A stretch of 64,000 nucleotides of DNA from Cohnella sp. WQ 127256 (lineage in GTDB: Bacteria > Bacillota > Bacilli > Paenibacillales > Paenibacillaceae). Location of the stretch: NCBI RefSeq assembly GCF_024519285.1, contig NZ_JAMZCY010000006.1, positions 248,001 to 312,000 on the forward strand, in the 5' to 3' direction. The notes under the pieces are model-generated. The model ran no database searches, was not told the origin of the DNA, and saw only the letters and a list, made by a program, of their open reading frames with translations. A program made the position numbers and the translations under genes. Shown here in pieces: positions 27,315 to 36,220 of the stretch; position 1 is the first letter of the stretch, and every line of letters starts with the position of its first letter.

Positions 27315-27605
27315 TCAGAGTGTTATGCCTACCGCAACGATATGCTCTTTAAGGTTTTCGTGAATGCCCGTGAATCGTACGTCGATATTGAAATCAGCAG
27401 CTAATCTTTGAACAGCCATTAATAGCCCAAGTCCTGCACTGTCCATTTCTGTGACTGCACTAAGGTGTAAGGTGATAGGGACAACACAATTTTGTATACG
27501 AGGGAACAATTGCTGACGAATCGAAGTCGCTTCCTGTACTCCGATTTTACCGGTAAGAACGAAGACGTCAACGCATTGGTCGCTCTTGCTGATTTCCAAG
27601 CACAT
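27315..27605 (-). CDS. STAS-domain anti-sigma factor antagonist-like protein
   Basis: A 96-aa single STAS domain (SpoIIAA/RsbV fold). The phosphorylatable serine is kept in TEMDSAGLGLL (S56). In the family an unphosphorylated antagonist traps an anti-sigma kinase. No RsbW/SpoIIAB-type kinase or sigma factor lies nearby; the partner in this operon is the PAS-GGDEF-EAL gene. I chose ATG 27605, preceded by GGGGAGG at 8 nt; an upstream ATG at 27674 has no SD and would overlap the operator. Confidence 0.82.
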   Translation of the reverse strand: MCLEISKSDQCVDVFVLTGKIGVQEATSIRQQLFPRIQNCVVPITLHLSAVTEMDSAGLGLLMAVQRLAADFNIDVRFTGIHENLKEHIVAVGITL

Positions 27606-27638
27606 ACACGGACCTCCCCTGAATGGAGCAGATATACT

Positions 27639-27685
27639 ATCTATACTGTGTAATGATTGATTTATCTGTGACATTAGTCACAGAT
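27639..27685 (-). promoter_or_regulatory. CRP/FNR-type palindrome and promoter of the STAS/GGDEF-EAL operon
   Basis: ATCTGTGAC-ATTA-GTCACAGAT (27664-27685) has perfect 9-bp arms and contains TGTGA-N6-TCACA, the CRP/FNR-family consensus core. On the minus strand a -10-like TATAGA (27645-27640) places the start near 27633, which puts the dyad centre at about -41.5, the classic class II activator position. The start site is my estimate. Confidence 0.55.
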
Positions 27686-27707
27686 GTATGTCCCTATGCC
27701 TAGAACG

Positions 27708-28898
27708 CTAGCTCAAATTTGGAATACTTACATTTGGGTCCACATCTGCTTCGTAATCGATACCGTCAGTTTCAAATCCGAATAGCTGGAAAAACTCGCG
27801 TCGATAGCCTGCAAGATCGGTCATTTGTTCGATGTTATCTGTGGATAGCTCAGCCCAAATTTTCGCGACTGCTTCCTGTACATCTGCCCGCATCTCCCAA
27901 TCGTCAATACGAATACGACCTTCCTCATCTACAGGCACACCTTCTGAGGAATAGAGGCGATCAGCGAATAGGCGGTAAGCTTGCTCGATACAGCCTTCGT
28001 GAATGCCTTGCTCCTTCATCACTTTATACAGGGCGGAAATGTATAACGGTACGACTGGAATTGCGGAGCTAGATTGTGTGACAAGTCCTTTGCTGACCGT
28101 TACATATGCTCGTCCGCCACTTGCGCCGAGCTGTTCGTTTAATTTCTTGGCAGTAGACTCAAGGTGGTTCTTGGCTTGTCCAATCGTGCCTTCGCGGTAA
28201 ATATCCTGGGTAATTTCCGAACCAATATAGGAATAAGCGATCGTCGTTGCATCATCGGTTAACACTCCGGCTTTCTGCATCGCATCGATCCACATTTGCC
28301 AATCCTCGCCGCCCATGACATCGATGGTTTCGCGGATTTCATCTTCCGTTGCAGGTTCAATCGTAACCGTGCTTACTTCCCCAGTATGGAAGTTAACGGT
28401 TTTATTCGTATAGGTTTGTCCGATCGGCTTAAGCACTGAATTAGTTGTCTCGCCAGTGCGGGGATGCGTACGACGTGCCGAAGCTACACTATATACGACC
28501 AGATCAACCTGTCCAAGCTCATTACGGATGAGGTCTATCGCTTTCTCTTTCGTCTCATCAGAGAAGGCGTCTCCGGTCACGCTATAGGATTTAAGATCAG
28601 CCTGCTGTGCGGCTATTTCAAAGGCTGCTGAATTGTACCAGCCTGCAGATGCTGTGCGGCCTCCAGAGCGCTCTCCTTGGCGATAAATCCCGACAGTATT
28701 GGCACCTGCACCGAAGGCTGCAACGATTCGAGAAGCAAGACCGTATCCCGCTGATGCGCCGATAACCAGTACATTACGGGGTCCTTTAATGGCAGGGTGT
28801 TCCTTGACATAGTTTATTTGCTCTTGTACCTGTTGAGCGCAGCCTTGTGGGTGTGCAGTCGTACAGATAAAGCCGCGTGTTCTAGGTTTAATAATCAT
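27708..28898 (-). CDS. fabV: Enoyl-[ACP]/trans-2-enoyl-CoA reductase FabV
   Basis: 396 aa, the standard FabV length. Reduces the enoyl double bond in the last step of fatty-acid elongation with NAD(P)H. Motifs: MIIKPRTRGFICTTAHPQGC at the N-terminus, nucleotide-binding GASAGYGLASRI, and the FabV-specific Y-X8-K active site (Y234, K243 in IYREGTIGQAK). Start ATG 28898 behind AGAAGGG. FabV enzymes tolerate triclosan (family knowledge). Monocistronic. Confidence 0.95.
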   Translation of the reverse strand: MIIKPRTRGFICTTAHPQGCAQQVQEQINYVKEHPAIKGPRNVLVIGASAGYGLASRIVAAFGAGANTVGIYRQGERSGGRTASAGWYNSAAFEIAAQQADLKSYSVTGDAFSDETKEKAIDLIRNELGQVDLVVYSVASARRTHPRTGETTNSVLKPIGQTYTNKTVNFHTGEVSTVTIEPATEDEIRETIDVMGGEDWQMWIDAMQKAGVLTDDATTIAYSYIGSEITQDIYREGTIGQAKNHLESTAKKLNEQLGASGGRAYVTVSKGLVTQSSSAIPVVPLYISALYKVMKEQGIHEGCIEQAYRLFADRLYSSEGVPVDEEGRIRIDDWEMRADVQEAVAKIWAELSTDNIEQMTDLAGYRREFFQLFGFETDGIDYEADVDPNVSIPNLS

Positions 28899-29184
28899 TT
28901 TGTTTAGATTCCCTTCTGATCTCAAAGCCGTTTATGCTTATTTCGTTTATTTGCAGACATTAAGTCTATAATAACGATTTTTCGCCAAAACGGAAACTCT
29001 GACCACCAAAGATGTAGATCATGATGCGGTATTGTCGAACCGTGTACTGCATGTTACGATCACACTGTCTCCCCACAACTAAGAGTGCGGACGGATATGA
29101 AACTACGAGATTGGATATTCTGTTAAGAGAAACGATAGATGATAGGTTCCTATATATGAAGAAAGGCAAGGGCTAAATAAACAT

Positions 29185-29799
29185 ATGAATAGGGTTAATC
29201 AAGAAGCTACGGTTGCTCAATCAAGGCCAAGCTCAATCCGTCGTAAGCGTGGTAGAGGGTTATGGCTGACTGCTTTGGCGATATTAGCTGTCTATTTATT
29301 GGCGAATACTAGCGCACTGAAGCATTTGCTGCCTGTGGGCTGGTTTCACGAAGCTCCTATTATTACGGAATTGCATCCGATCGTTGCGGCGAATCGAGAT
29401 AAGCTTGTTGCCCAAAGTGAGAAAATTGGCATTCGTGTGGTCGTTACAGATGATTTCCGTAGCTCGCAAGAGCAGAATGCCCTGTATCGGAAGGGCCGGA
29501 GTGACGAGGGTGCCATTGTAACCCAAGTAAAGGGCGGTCAATCCTACCACAACTACGGTCTTGCCATTGATTTTGCGCTGGGTCTAGCCGGAGGCAAAGT
29601 TATTTGGGATTTGGAGGTTGACGGGAATGCCAATGGAAAGTCGGATTGGATGGAAGTCGTAGCGATTGCGAAGGGACTGGGCTTTTCCTGGGGCGGTGAT
29701 TGGGCTAGCTTTAAGGATTATCCTCACCTGCAGATGGATTTTGGTTATTCCATCGGTGAATTGCAGCGGGGGTGGACACCTCCTGAGCAACCGGAATAG
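29185..29799 (+). CDS. Membrane-anchored M15-family peptidoglycan peptidase (CwlK/VanY-like)
   Basis: 204 aa. A basic N-terminus and one hydrophobic anchor (about 28-46), then an M15 peptidase domain with zinc ligands in SYHNYGLAIDF (H, D) and DYPHLQ (H). WGGDWASFKDYPHLQ resembles L-alanyl-D-glutamate endopeptidases of the CwlK type. It likely trims wall peptides outside the cell. Carboxypeptidase and endopeptidase activity cannot be told apart by sequence. Confidence 0.87.
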   Translation: MNRVNQEATVAQSRPSSIRRKRGRGLWLTALAILAVYLLANTSALKHLLPVGWFHEAPIITELHPIVAANRDKLVAQSEKIGIRVVVTDDFRSSQEQNALYRKGRSDEGAIVTQVKGGQSYHNYGLAIDFALGLAGGKVIWDLEVDGNANGKSDWMEVVAIAKGLGFSWGGDWASFKDYPHLQMDFGYSIGELQRGWTPPEQPE

Positions 29800-29880
29800 T
29801 AGTGCGAATGAAGTGGCAGTATTTTCTTGGATATTTCTACCTTATAATGGAGTTGAGATTAAAGTTTAAGGAGGTAGGGT

Positions 29881-30927
29881 ATGGAGATTCATAAACTCCA
29901 ACGATCTACTTTATGGTTTATCGGTATTGCGATGCTCATTGTGCTGACGGATATGATCGCAGTTCGTGCGCTCTCACTTGCTGAAGATGAGCCGTTCTTG
30001 GTTTATGGGCTCATGTTCGATTTTATGCTCGTACTTCCATTTCTCTACTGGCTGCTCTTATTACGGAAAAAAGGAAAGCCCATCTCCCGAATTATGGCGT
30101 TTCCTATACTAGGCGCGCTAGCAGTATGGCTTATCGTTCCATCGGCACAACGAGGCATGGTGTGGAGTGCGGCGTGGCCGGTTGAAATGCTGATAATTGC
30201 GGCGGAGCTAGCTTTTATTGTCTATGAGGTTCGAATTGCCTATCGTGTTATCAAGGGATTTCGGATTGCTTCGCGCCAAGAGCCGGATACGGCAGAGGCG
30301 CTACGAAAGACGATCTATGATGGAATGGGTAGAGGAAAGCTTGCATCGCTGCTGTTGCACGATGTGAGTCTTGTATATTACTTATTATTCTCATGGAGAA
30401 GAAAGCCGCAAGCGGTGTCCAACGATACGACTTTATTTGCCTACCACAAGAAGACGAATCAGGTGCTGTACTCTGCTATCCTTACAAAGATTATTATTAT
30501 AGAAGGTATTGGAGTTCATCTTTTGCTCCAGCAATGGTCGCATTGGATGGCTTGGATTCTAACGGCAGCGGATGTGTGGCTACTGGCTTTAATCTGGGGA
30601 GATTGCCGTGCATCTGCTCTGCAACCGATCAGGCTAGTGGATGGCACTCTTCGGTTAAGGTATGGTTTGAGGATTCAGACAGATATTCCGATAGCTAGTA
30701 TATCTAGTGTCACAAGCGCACACGAATACAACCCAGATCGGCAAGAGCAGCGGGATGCTGCTATGCCGTTACTAGGCATTCCCAACGTTAAGATTGAGTT
30801 GAAGGAGCCTATTCAGGTCAACGGTATATTATTTTTACCCCGTAACGTCACGAAGATCTATCTAGCACTAGATGAACCGAAGGCATTCGTACAGGAGCTG
30901 AGCAGGCAGACCATACAAAATGATTAG
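29881..30927 (+). CDS. Hypothetical membrane protein with C-terminal PH-like region
   Basis: 348 aa. Hydrophobic segments near 12-30, 38-60, 68-88, 94-118, 200-222 and 226-242, then a beta-rich tail (about 255-340; VDGTLRLRYGL, IPIASISSVTSA) that resembles bacterial PH domains. I do not recognise a function. A textbook AAGGAGGT SD and a TATAAT at 29843-29848 precede it. It ends 4 bp into the convergent exonuclease gene. Confidence 0.7.
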   Translation: MEIHKLQRSTLWFIGIAMLIVLTDMIAVRALSLAEDEPFLVYGLMFDFMLVLPFLYWLLLLRKKGKPISRIMAFPILGALAVWLIVPSAQRGMVWSAAWPVEMLIIAAELAFIVYEVRIAYRVIKGFRIASRQEPDTAEALRKTIYDGMGRGKLASLLLHDVSLVYYLLFSWRRKPQAVSNDTTLFAYHKKTNQVLYSAILTKIIIIEGIGVHLLLQQWSHWMAWILTAADVWLLALIWGDCRASALQPIRLVDGTLRLRYGLRIQTDIPIASISSVTSAHEYNPDRQEQRDAAMPLLGIPNVKIELKEPIQVNGILFLPRNVTKIYLALDEPKAFVQELSRQTIQND

Positions 30928-31730
30928 TTTCCCGTCTTGGGCTGCTGTGCTCTAACTATTTCTGCGGCATAATACTCTTTCAACTCTGCTAACTTTTTCT
31001 CATCGGTTAGGGTAATTTTAGCAGCTAAATAATTTTCCAAAAACTTATCCCATTCTTGTAGCTTCTTCTGAGCAATCATTGAACGGATCGCAGTTTTAAT
31101 AAATCTGCGTTCCTTTGCATTGGAAAATTGGTCCTTGTACTGCTGCTTCTGACTCAAGTCTAGCTCATGGAATACTTTACGGAATACCTCTGATGTCATT
31201 CTAGCGTCGTCCAATGCCCTGTGGGCGGAGCCTTCCGCTTCAATATTAAGATCGAGAAGTGCGGCTTCGACACTGACGTCGTTCGTGACCTTTTTGTAGC
31301 GGATATAACCTTTCAATAAATCGAAATAATCGGCCGCCATCCAATAAGCATCGTCAAGCTTGTGCATCCGCGTGTCAAGCACGATACGCTTGAGGTCTTC
31401 GCCACCCCAAGTGAATAGCATGAAGGACTCGCTCTTGTTCAGCCACTGGATGAAGTCTGTGATCACCTTCGTAAATCCGGAAGCAACATCAATATCATCT
31501 TGCGGGATTCCGGTTTTCTTCCTAATAAAAGAATTCAGCTTGGCATAATACACCGGCTTAATAAGAGATGAGAATTCATCCGTTTGCTGTAGTGATGAAT
31601 TAAGTCTCACAGCACCAATTTCGATAACCTCCATCGGTAAGTCACTAGCAAATTTACGTCCGTTAAATTCAATATCAAGAATAATATAGTCCAACTTCTT
31701 GTCCTCCGCTCTACGACTCATGCTCTCCAT
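30924..31730 (-). CDS. DEDDh 3'-5' exonuclease (DnaQ/KapD-like)
   Basis: 268 aa. The exonuclease fold shows Exo I ILDIEF (D, E), EIGAVRL, an Exo II-like TWGGEDLKRI segment and Exo III HRALDDA (H, D), so the DEDDh metal site is complete. About 80 extra C-terminal residues are helical and lysine-rich. Similar to the sporulation-inhibitory KapD or to RNase T-type enzymes; the real substrate (RNA or DNA) is open. Alternative start at M4 (ATG 31721). Confidence 0.82.
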   Translation of the reverse strand: MESMSRRAEDKKLDYIILDIEFNGRKFASDLPMEVIEIGAVRLNSSLQQTDEFSSLIKPVYYAKLNSFIRKKTGIPQDDIDVASGFTKVITDFIQWLNKSESFMLFTWGGEDLKRIVLDTRMHKLDDAYWMAADYFDLLKGYIRYKKVTNDVSVEAALLDLNIEAEGSAHRALDDARMTSEVFRKVFHELDLSQKQQYKDQFSNAKERRFIKTAIRSMIAQKKLQEWDKFLENYLAAKITLTDEKKLAELKEYYAAEIVRAQQPKTGN

Positions 31731-31836
31731 TCTATCAAAAAGCAGGACATCGTGCTTGCCACCTCATAATGCAAATATCAGTTGCCTAATATTTCCCATA
31801 CTATTATACTTCCTTATAGTGGAAGGAAAGGTCTTC

Positions 31837-32988
31837 ATGAGAAAATGGAAAATAGGTATGCGCACAACATTATTAGCTTGTATTTGCTTGGGAATCGTAT
31901 GGAATACCGCCACTGCGGCGGAAAGTCAGACGAGTAAGTTGCATTCATTTGCCGACTTTTACTCTAGGGAACAGGGGTATTTCGATCTGAATGGCAAAGT
32001 AGTTATCGAGCCTCAATACGCCAATGCATTCGATTTCTATGAAGGAGTCGCGGCTGTTTGTGGCGATGTTAGGCGGGTCTGTGAATTTATTGACGAGCAA
32101 GGAAATGTAGTTATTGAGAAAAAATATAATATCAACCTTAATAATGACCCAATGGGCTTTCGTGAGGGGTTGGCGCTAGTCTCCCTAGACTACCATAGGG
32201 ATCAGGAAGTCAAGGTGCTGCCCGAAGAAAAAGTATTCATCGATCATAGTGGTAATATCCAATTTGAAGCTCCGTACGATATCGTTAATCATTTTTATGA
32301 GGGGCTAGCGGTTGTTGCACAATATAAGGGTGGCGGTAAATATGAATACGGAGCGATCGATAAGGAAGGTAAGGTCGTAATTTCATTTAATTCCCAATTC
32401 CGTCGTATGGGCAATTTTCATGAAGGTCTGGCCTGGTTCATGACCGGTGGTGGACTTTATGGTTATATGGATAAAAAGGGAAAAGTTGTTATTCCCGCAA
32501 CATACCGTAGCGCCTATGATTTCAGTGAAGGCCTGGCGAGGGTAAAGATAAAAAATAAAATGGGCTATATAGACAAGACGGGTAAGGTTATTATTAAAGC
32601 GGTGTATGACGATAATTGGGATAACTTTGGTGATTTCCATCAAGGCACTGCGGTTGTATCGAAACTCGACGATTCAGCGTCTTGGCCGTTCAAGCACTAT
32701 GTCATCGACAAGAAGGGCAAGGTCATCCTCGATGTGTCGAAAAAGTTCTCAAATGCTTCGATTGCAGATTTCAAAGACGGCTATGCACGTATAGCCTTTG
32801 ACAATACGGCGTATAACTTTATCGATATTAAAGGAAATCTGTTGTTGAAAAAGAATACTCCTGTTGCTTACGAATTTAAAAACGGAATTGCTAATATTAA
32901 AATAAAGTTTGACCCTAAGACGCAGATGTCCACTTACGCTTATATTGACACTAAGGGTAAGCAAATATTTTCATACCAGTCGTCATAA
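31837..32988 (+). CDS. Secreted WG-repeat protein
   Basis: 383 aa. Signal peptide (1-28, ...TATAAES) followed by eight to nine WG/beta repeats of about 35-50 aa, each with G-Y/F-I/M-D-x-x-G-K-V-V-I and an EGLAxV element. Such repeats build a propeller-like binding surface; function unknown. Start ATG 31837 with GGAAGGAAAGG. Confidence 0.85.
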   Translation: MRKWKIGMRTTLLACICLGIVWNTATAAESQTSKLHSFADFYSREQGYFDLNGKVVIEPQYANAFDFYEGVAAVCGDVRRVCEFIDEQGNVVIEKKYNINLNNDPMGFREGLALVSLDYHRDQEVKVLPEEKVFIDHSGNIQFEAPYDIVNHFYEGLAVVAQYKGGGKYEYGAIDKEGKVVISFNSQFRRMGNFHEGLAWFMTGGGLYGYMDKKGKVVIPATYRSAYDFSEGLARVKIKNKMGYIDKTGKVIIKAVYDDNWDNFGDFHQGTAVVSKLDDSASWPFKHYVIDKKGKVILDVSKKFSNASIADFKDGYARIAFDNTAYNFIDIKGNLLLKKNTPVAYEFKNGIANIKIKFDPKTQMSTYAYIDTKGKQIFSYQSS

Positions 32989-33008
32989 TAATCCTCCAAT
33001 AACGGAGT

Positions 33009-33050
33009 GTTTCTGAAAGTCTATGCGAGCTTTCAGAGACGGCTCTTTTA
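33009..33050 (+). terminator. Weak terminator after WG-repeat gene
   Basis: GTTTCTGAAAG pairs with CTTTCAGAGAC (one G-T), 10-nt loop, then GGCTCTTTTAC. Its core resembles the stronger hairpin at 59815. Confidence 0.6.
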
Positions 33051-33147
33051 CTTGTGTAGATTAATTTGTATATAAGATTTATAATAGTATCAATAAAATG
33101 AAACTTTGTTGCATCTGGTGAAACAATCTAATGAGGAGGTGTTTTGG

Positions 33148-33537
33148 ATGTCATTTTCTTTCCTAGGAGTTGACCACGTTCAATTAGCGGCTTATGAAGG
33201 ATGCGAACCGGAAGCCCGCAGGTTTTATGGTGAATTACTTGGATGGGCGGAAGTTCCGAAGCCAGAGAGCTTGAGACAGCGTGGTGGAGTATGGTTTCAA
33301 TGTGGCATTCATCAAGTGCACATTGGAGTTCAGAAGGATTTTACGCCAGCAACCAAAGCCCATCCTGCATTTGAAGTTCGGAATATTAACCTGTTGCTAA
33401 AACATTTAGAAGAGCGGAATATTGAGGTTATTAATGATCATGCTAGAGCGGACGAGGGCGTGCAACGATTTTACGTTAATGATCCTTTCGGTAATCGGTT
33501 AGAATTTCTGGAATGGGGAGTTGTGAGAGATGAATAG
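33148..33537 (+). CDS. VOC-superfamily (glyoxalase-like) protein
   Basis: 129 aa. Single vicinal-oxygen-chelate module: LGVDHVQLA at the N-terminus, FYGELLGW, FQCGIHQVHIGVQ, HPAFEVRNINLLLKHLEE and YVNDPFGNRLEFLEW, with candidate metal ligands H, H and E. Dioxygenase, lyase or resistance roles are all possible. Start ATG 33148 with GAGGAGGT. Overlaps the next gene by 8 bp. Confidence 0.85.
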   Translation: MSFSFLGVDHVQLAAYEGCEPEARRFYGELLGWAEVPKPESLRQRGGVWFQCGIHQVHIGVQKDFTPATKAHPAFEVRNINLLLKHLEERNIEVINDHARADEGVQRFYVNDPFGNRLEFLEWGVVRDE

Positions 33538-34285
33538 CAAAGAACGTTTTTCAAGCAGAGTAGATACGTATAAGAAGTATCGCCCAAGCTATCCTCAGGA
33601 AGCGATTGACTATCTGTTCGAGGTTGTTGGCTTAAGCGCGAAATCCAAGGTGTTGGACGTTGGGGCAGGAACAGGAATCTTCTCGCGGCTGTTGCTGGAG
33701 AGAGGGGCACATGTGACTGCAGTTGAGCCGAACGAAGCGATGCGAGAAGCTGCTTTATTGGCCTCCAATGGGAATCCTAATTTTCTAGCTATCCCCGGGT
33801 CCGCGGAAGAAACCGGACTGCCAGCCCAGTCGTATGATTACATTGTATGTGCGCAAGCCTTTCATTGGTTTGATCAGGCTGCGGCTAAAGTCGAATTCAA
33901 GCGCATTCTTAAACCAGGCGGTAAAGTTATATTAATATGGAATACTCGATTAACGAGCGGGACTCCTTTCCTTGAGGGTTATGAGCAGATGCTGCATTCC
34001 TTAGGGACGGATTATGGCAAAGTAAATCATAGGAATGTTTCGCGGGAGATGCTGGTTTCCTTCTACAAACCCGAGGGGTTAATGGAAGAACGCTTTTCCA
34101 TTCGGCAGGTGTTTGATTTCGAAGGTTTAAGTGGGCGTCTGTTGTCCTCCTCCTACAGTCCTCAAGTCGGTCATCCCAACTATGAGCCCATGATGACAGC
34201 ACTTCGCGAGCTGTTCGATCGGAACGAACAGATGGGTACGGTCGACTTTGACTATGAGACGGAGATCTATTGGGGCGAGGTTTGA
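33530..34285 (+). CDS. Class I SAM-dependent methyltransferase
   Basis: 251 aa. The SAM-binding motif I VLDVGAGTGIFSRLL, acidic loop AVEPNEAM, CAQAFHWFD and KRILKPGGKVILIWN place it in the Methyltransf_11/UbiE-like group. Methyl acceptor unknown. Translationally coupled to the VOC gene. Confidence 0.88.
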   Translation: MNSKERFSSRVDTYKKYRPSYPQEAIDYLFEVVGLSAKSKVLDVGAGTGIFSRLLLERGAHVTAVEPNEAMREAALLASNGNPNFLAIPGSAEETGLPAQSYDYIVCAQAFHWFDQAAAKVEFKRILKPGGKVILIWNTRLTSGTPFLEGYEQMLHSLGTDYGKVNHRNVSREMLVSFYKPEGLMEERFSIRQVFDFEGLSGRLLSSSYSPQVGHPNYEPMMTALRELFDRNEQMGTVDFDYETEIYWGEV

Positions 34286-34422
34286 TGATCGGTTTATCCA
34301 TCTACGTACAGGTTATTGGTGGCTGATGTCGAATAGATTATGTAAGGATAGATGGGGTAGATTCGTCGAAAGTAGACTACAATAGGTAAGGAAGAGATGA
34401 ACCACTTCAAGGGAGAACGCAT

Positions 34423-35007
34423 ATGAAATTTGGTTTCGATATTGACGATACATTGCTTAATTTACGAGAGCATGCCTTTCGGTTGTATAACATCAAATTG
34501 AACAGACAAGTGAGCATAGATGCATTCCATGCCTTGAAAACCATTCCGATTCATGAGGCTTTCGGATTGTCGGGAGAAGAGGGAAAGGAATTATGGAATC
34601 TTCATCGCGAAGAAATTTACTATTCGGCTCCTCCTTTTAGCGAGGCTGTCGAGGTTCTACAGGATCTTGTGCGACAGGGGCATGAGGTGTACTACGTGAC
34701 AGCAAGAGCGGCCGAATATTGTGAAAGCACGAAGGAAGCACTTGTACGGGTGGGCTTTCCTGTAGAAGAAGGTCGATTCTATTGCGGCATGGGGGATACT
34801 GAAAAGGTTCATATTCTCCGCGAGCTAGGCTTGGATTATTATTTCGATGATAAGCCAGCGGTTCTCGATACACTAACGGAGTTAGAATTGAACGTATATG
34901 CCAAGGATAATCCGTACAATCAGCATCTGGATATTCCTCGAATAGTGAACTGGAGCGAGCTACTGGACCTTCTCGCGGCCGAATCTCATCATCAAGCAAA
35001 AGAGTGA
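34423..35007 (+). CDS. HAD-family hydrolase, 5'-nucleotidase-like
   Basis: 194 aa. DxD nucleophile pair in FDIDDTLL (D6, D8), YYVTARAAE (motif II), KVHILRELGLDYYFDDKPAVL (motifs III/IV). The layout matches the NT5C/YqfW-type putative nucleotidases. Cytoplasmic; substrate unknown. SD AAGGGAG. Confidence 0.82.
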   Translation: MKFGFDIDDTLLNLREHAFRLYNIKLNRQVSIDAFHALKTIPIHEAFGLSGEEGKELWNLHREEIYYSAPPFSEAVEVLQDLVRQGHEVYYVTARAAEYCESTKEALVRVGFPVEEGRFYCGMGDTEKVHILRELGLDYYFDDKPAVLDTLTELELNVYAKDNPYNQHLDIPRIVNWSELLDLLAAESHHQAKE

Positions 35008-35047
35008 AATTTAATCGTATCTGTTGGAGTACGAGGAGGCGTTGCTG

Positions 35048-35476
35048 GTGGAATGGAATTATTACGATACATTCATCACAGTTTCGAAGGATTGCCCTGT
35101 TGAAAGGGGCATGATCCCTCCAGAGAAGAAGAATGGCAGATCAAAGCCGTCGATCGAATACGATCTAGTGTTCAATCATCCATATACGTACACCCAAGAA
35201 GATCTTCTCTTTGAAACCTACGTACAACACAAGGGAATTCCCGAGGAAGAGCTGTTGTCTCGGGGGTCCGACATTCGTGCTGAATTTTTTAAGAAACCGA
35301 TGGCATGCTTGCGAGCATCGATGTTACCGAAGAAGTATGGCTGGGGCCTCCACTTTGACTCAGAAGGGAAAGTCGCTCTAGTTGCCCGAGAGTCGGCTGA
35401 ATACGACAGCTTCTTGAATGGTGATGTTGAGGATTTGAAGGTGCTAGCAGCGATGCGAAACAGCAAAGCTAAGTAA
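35048..35476 (+). CDS. DUF6157 family protein
   Basis: 142 aa. The start YYDTFITVSKDCPVERGMIPP and the KKPMACLRASMLPKKYGWGLHFD segment match the DUF6157 family, whose role is unknown. I place the start at GTG 35048, 8 nt after GAGGAGG; TTG 35024 is less likely. Confidence 0.78.
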   Translation: MEWNYYDTFITVSKDCPVERGMIPPEKKNGRSKPSIEYDLVFNHPYTYTQEDLLFETYVQHKGIPEEELLSRGSDIRAEFFKKPMACLRASMLPKKYGWGLHFDSEGKVALVARESAEYDSFLNGDVEDLKVLAAMRNSKAK

Positions 35477-35478
35477 AC

Positions 35479-35518
35479 CTAACAAGCTAGCCCTCCTAGA
35501 GGGAATCCAGCTTGTTAG
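35479..35518. terminator. Hairpin between convergent genes
   Basis: CTAACAAGCT pairs with AGCTTGTTAG, with an inner CCCTC/GAGGG stem. T-runs are poor on both sides, so termination strength is uncertain. Confidence 0.5.
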
Positions 35519-35529
35519 ATGACTGTACT

Positions 35530-36210
35530 CTATGCTTTCTGTGTACTGTCAGTAGTATCCTTGATTAGATTATTAGATACCCAGTCGTCTTCTGGAAGGT
35601 TGTTTATTTCTGTATCTATTGTAGTTTTCTTCATACTTACTATCTTCAAGCCGCTTGATATCTGGATAACTAAGACGAGATATATGACATAGGTGAGGAT
35701 TAGTAAGGAGTTTTGAGTGAGTAATTGCGTATCGCTTGGATAGCTATCTTTTAATAGGACTCTAGTAAAAATATTATTAACATAGAATATGATAATGAGA
35801 GGTACGGCTAGTGTAGATATGTATTTCCCATGTTTGTTAGTAGCAGTAACGGTTTGTAATTGATCGCCTATTCTAAGATAAGTTGATGGAATACCGTAGA
35901 TGTTAAATCCCGGTATCATCATGCAGGCAAGGGACATGCCAGGTGAACGTGTAAAGAATGGGAACAATTCCTTTAAGTCCATATGTACTCGAAAAATCCA
36001 GATCAAAAAGACAACAATAATAATGTAGTAAAGCACTGAAGAGGACACATCAATAAATCCATCATAAGAGTAGGCGTAATCCAAATAAAAGTCGATATCA
36101 ATGGCATAGATAATTGTAGTTACGAGGCTAACAGCCGAGAGACCAACCATTGCCCACAGTAAAATCTTAAGAACATTCGACAAGATTTCCGAATACAGCT
36201 TCATTTGCAA
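35530..36210 (-). CDS. DUF4328 membrane protein
   Basis: 226 aa, about five hydrophobic segments. FLIWIFRVHMDL and SPGMSLACMMIPGFNIYGIPSTYLR fit DUF4328, a family of unknown function. It follows the S16 protease gene by 10 bp, so the two likely share a message. Confidence 0.78.
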   Translation of the reverse strand: MQMKLYSEILSNVLKILLWAMVGLSAVSLVTTIIYAIDIDFYLDYAYSYDGFIDVSSSVLYYIIIVVFLIWIFRVHMDLKELFPFFTRSPGMSLACMMIPGFNIYGIPSTYLRIGDQLQTVTATNKHGKYISTLAVPLIIIFYVNNIFTRVLLKDSYPSDTQLLTQNSLLILTYVIYLVLVIQISSGLKIVSMKKTTIDTEINNLPEDDWVSNNLIKDTTDSTQKA

Positions 36211-36220
36211 TCATCCCCTT

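Noticed and set aside
28926..28990. FapR-type operator before fabV
   Set aside because: The AGACTTAATGTCT segment has only 4-bp arms and does not match a FapR site well enough to call.
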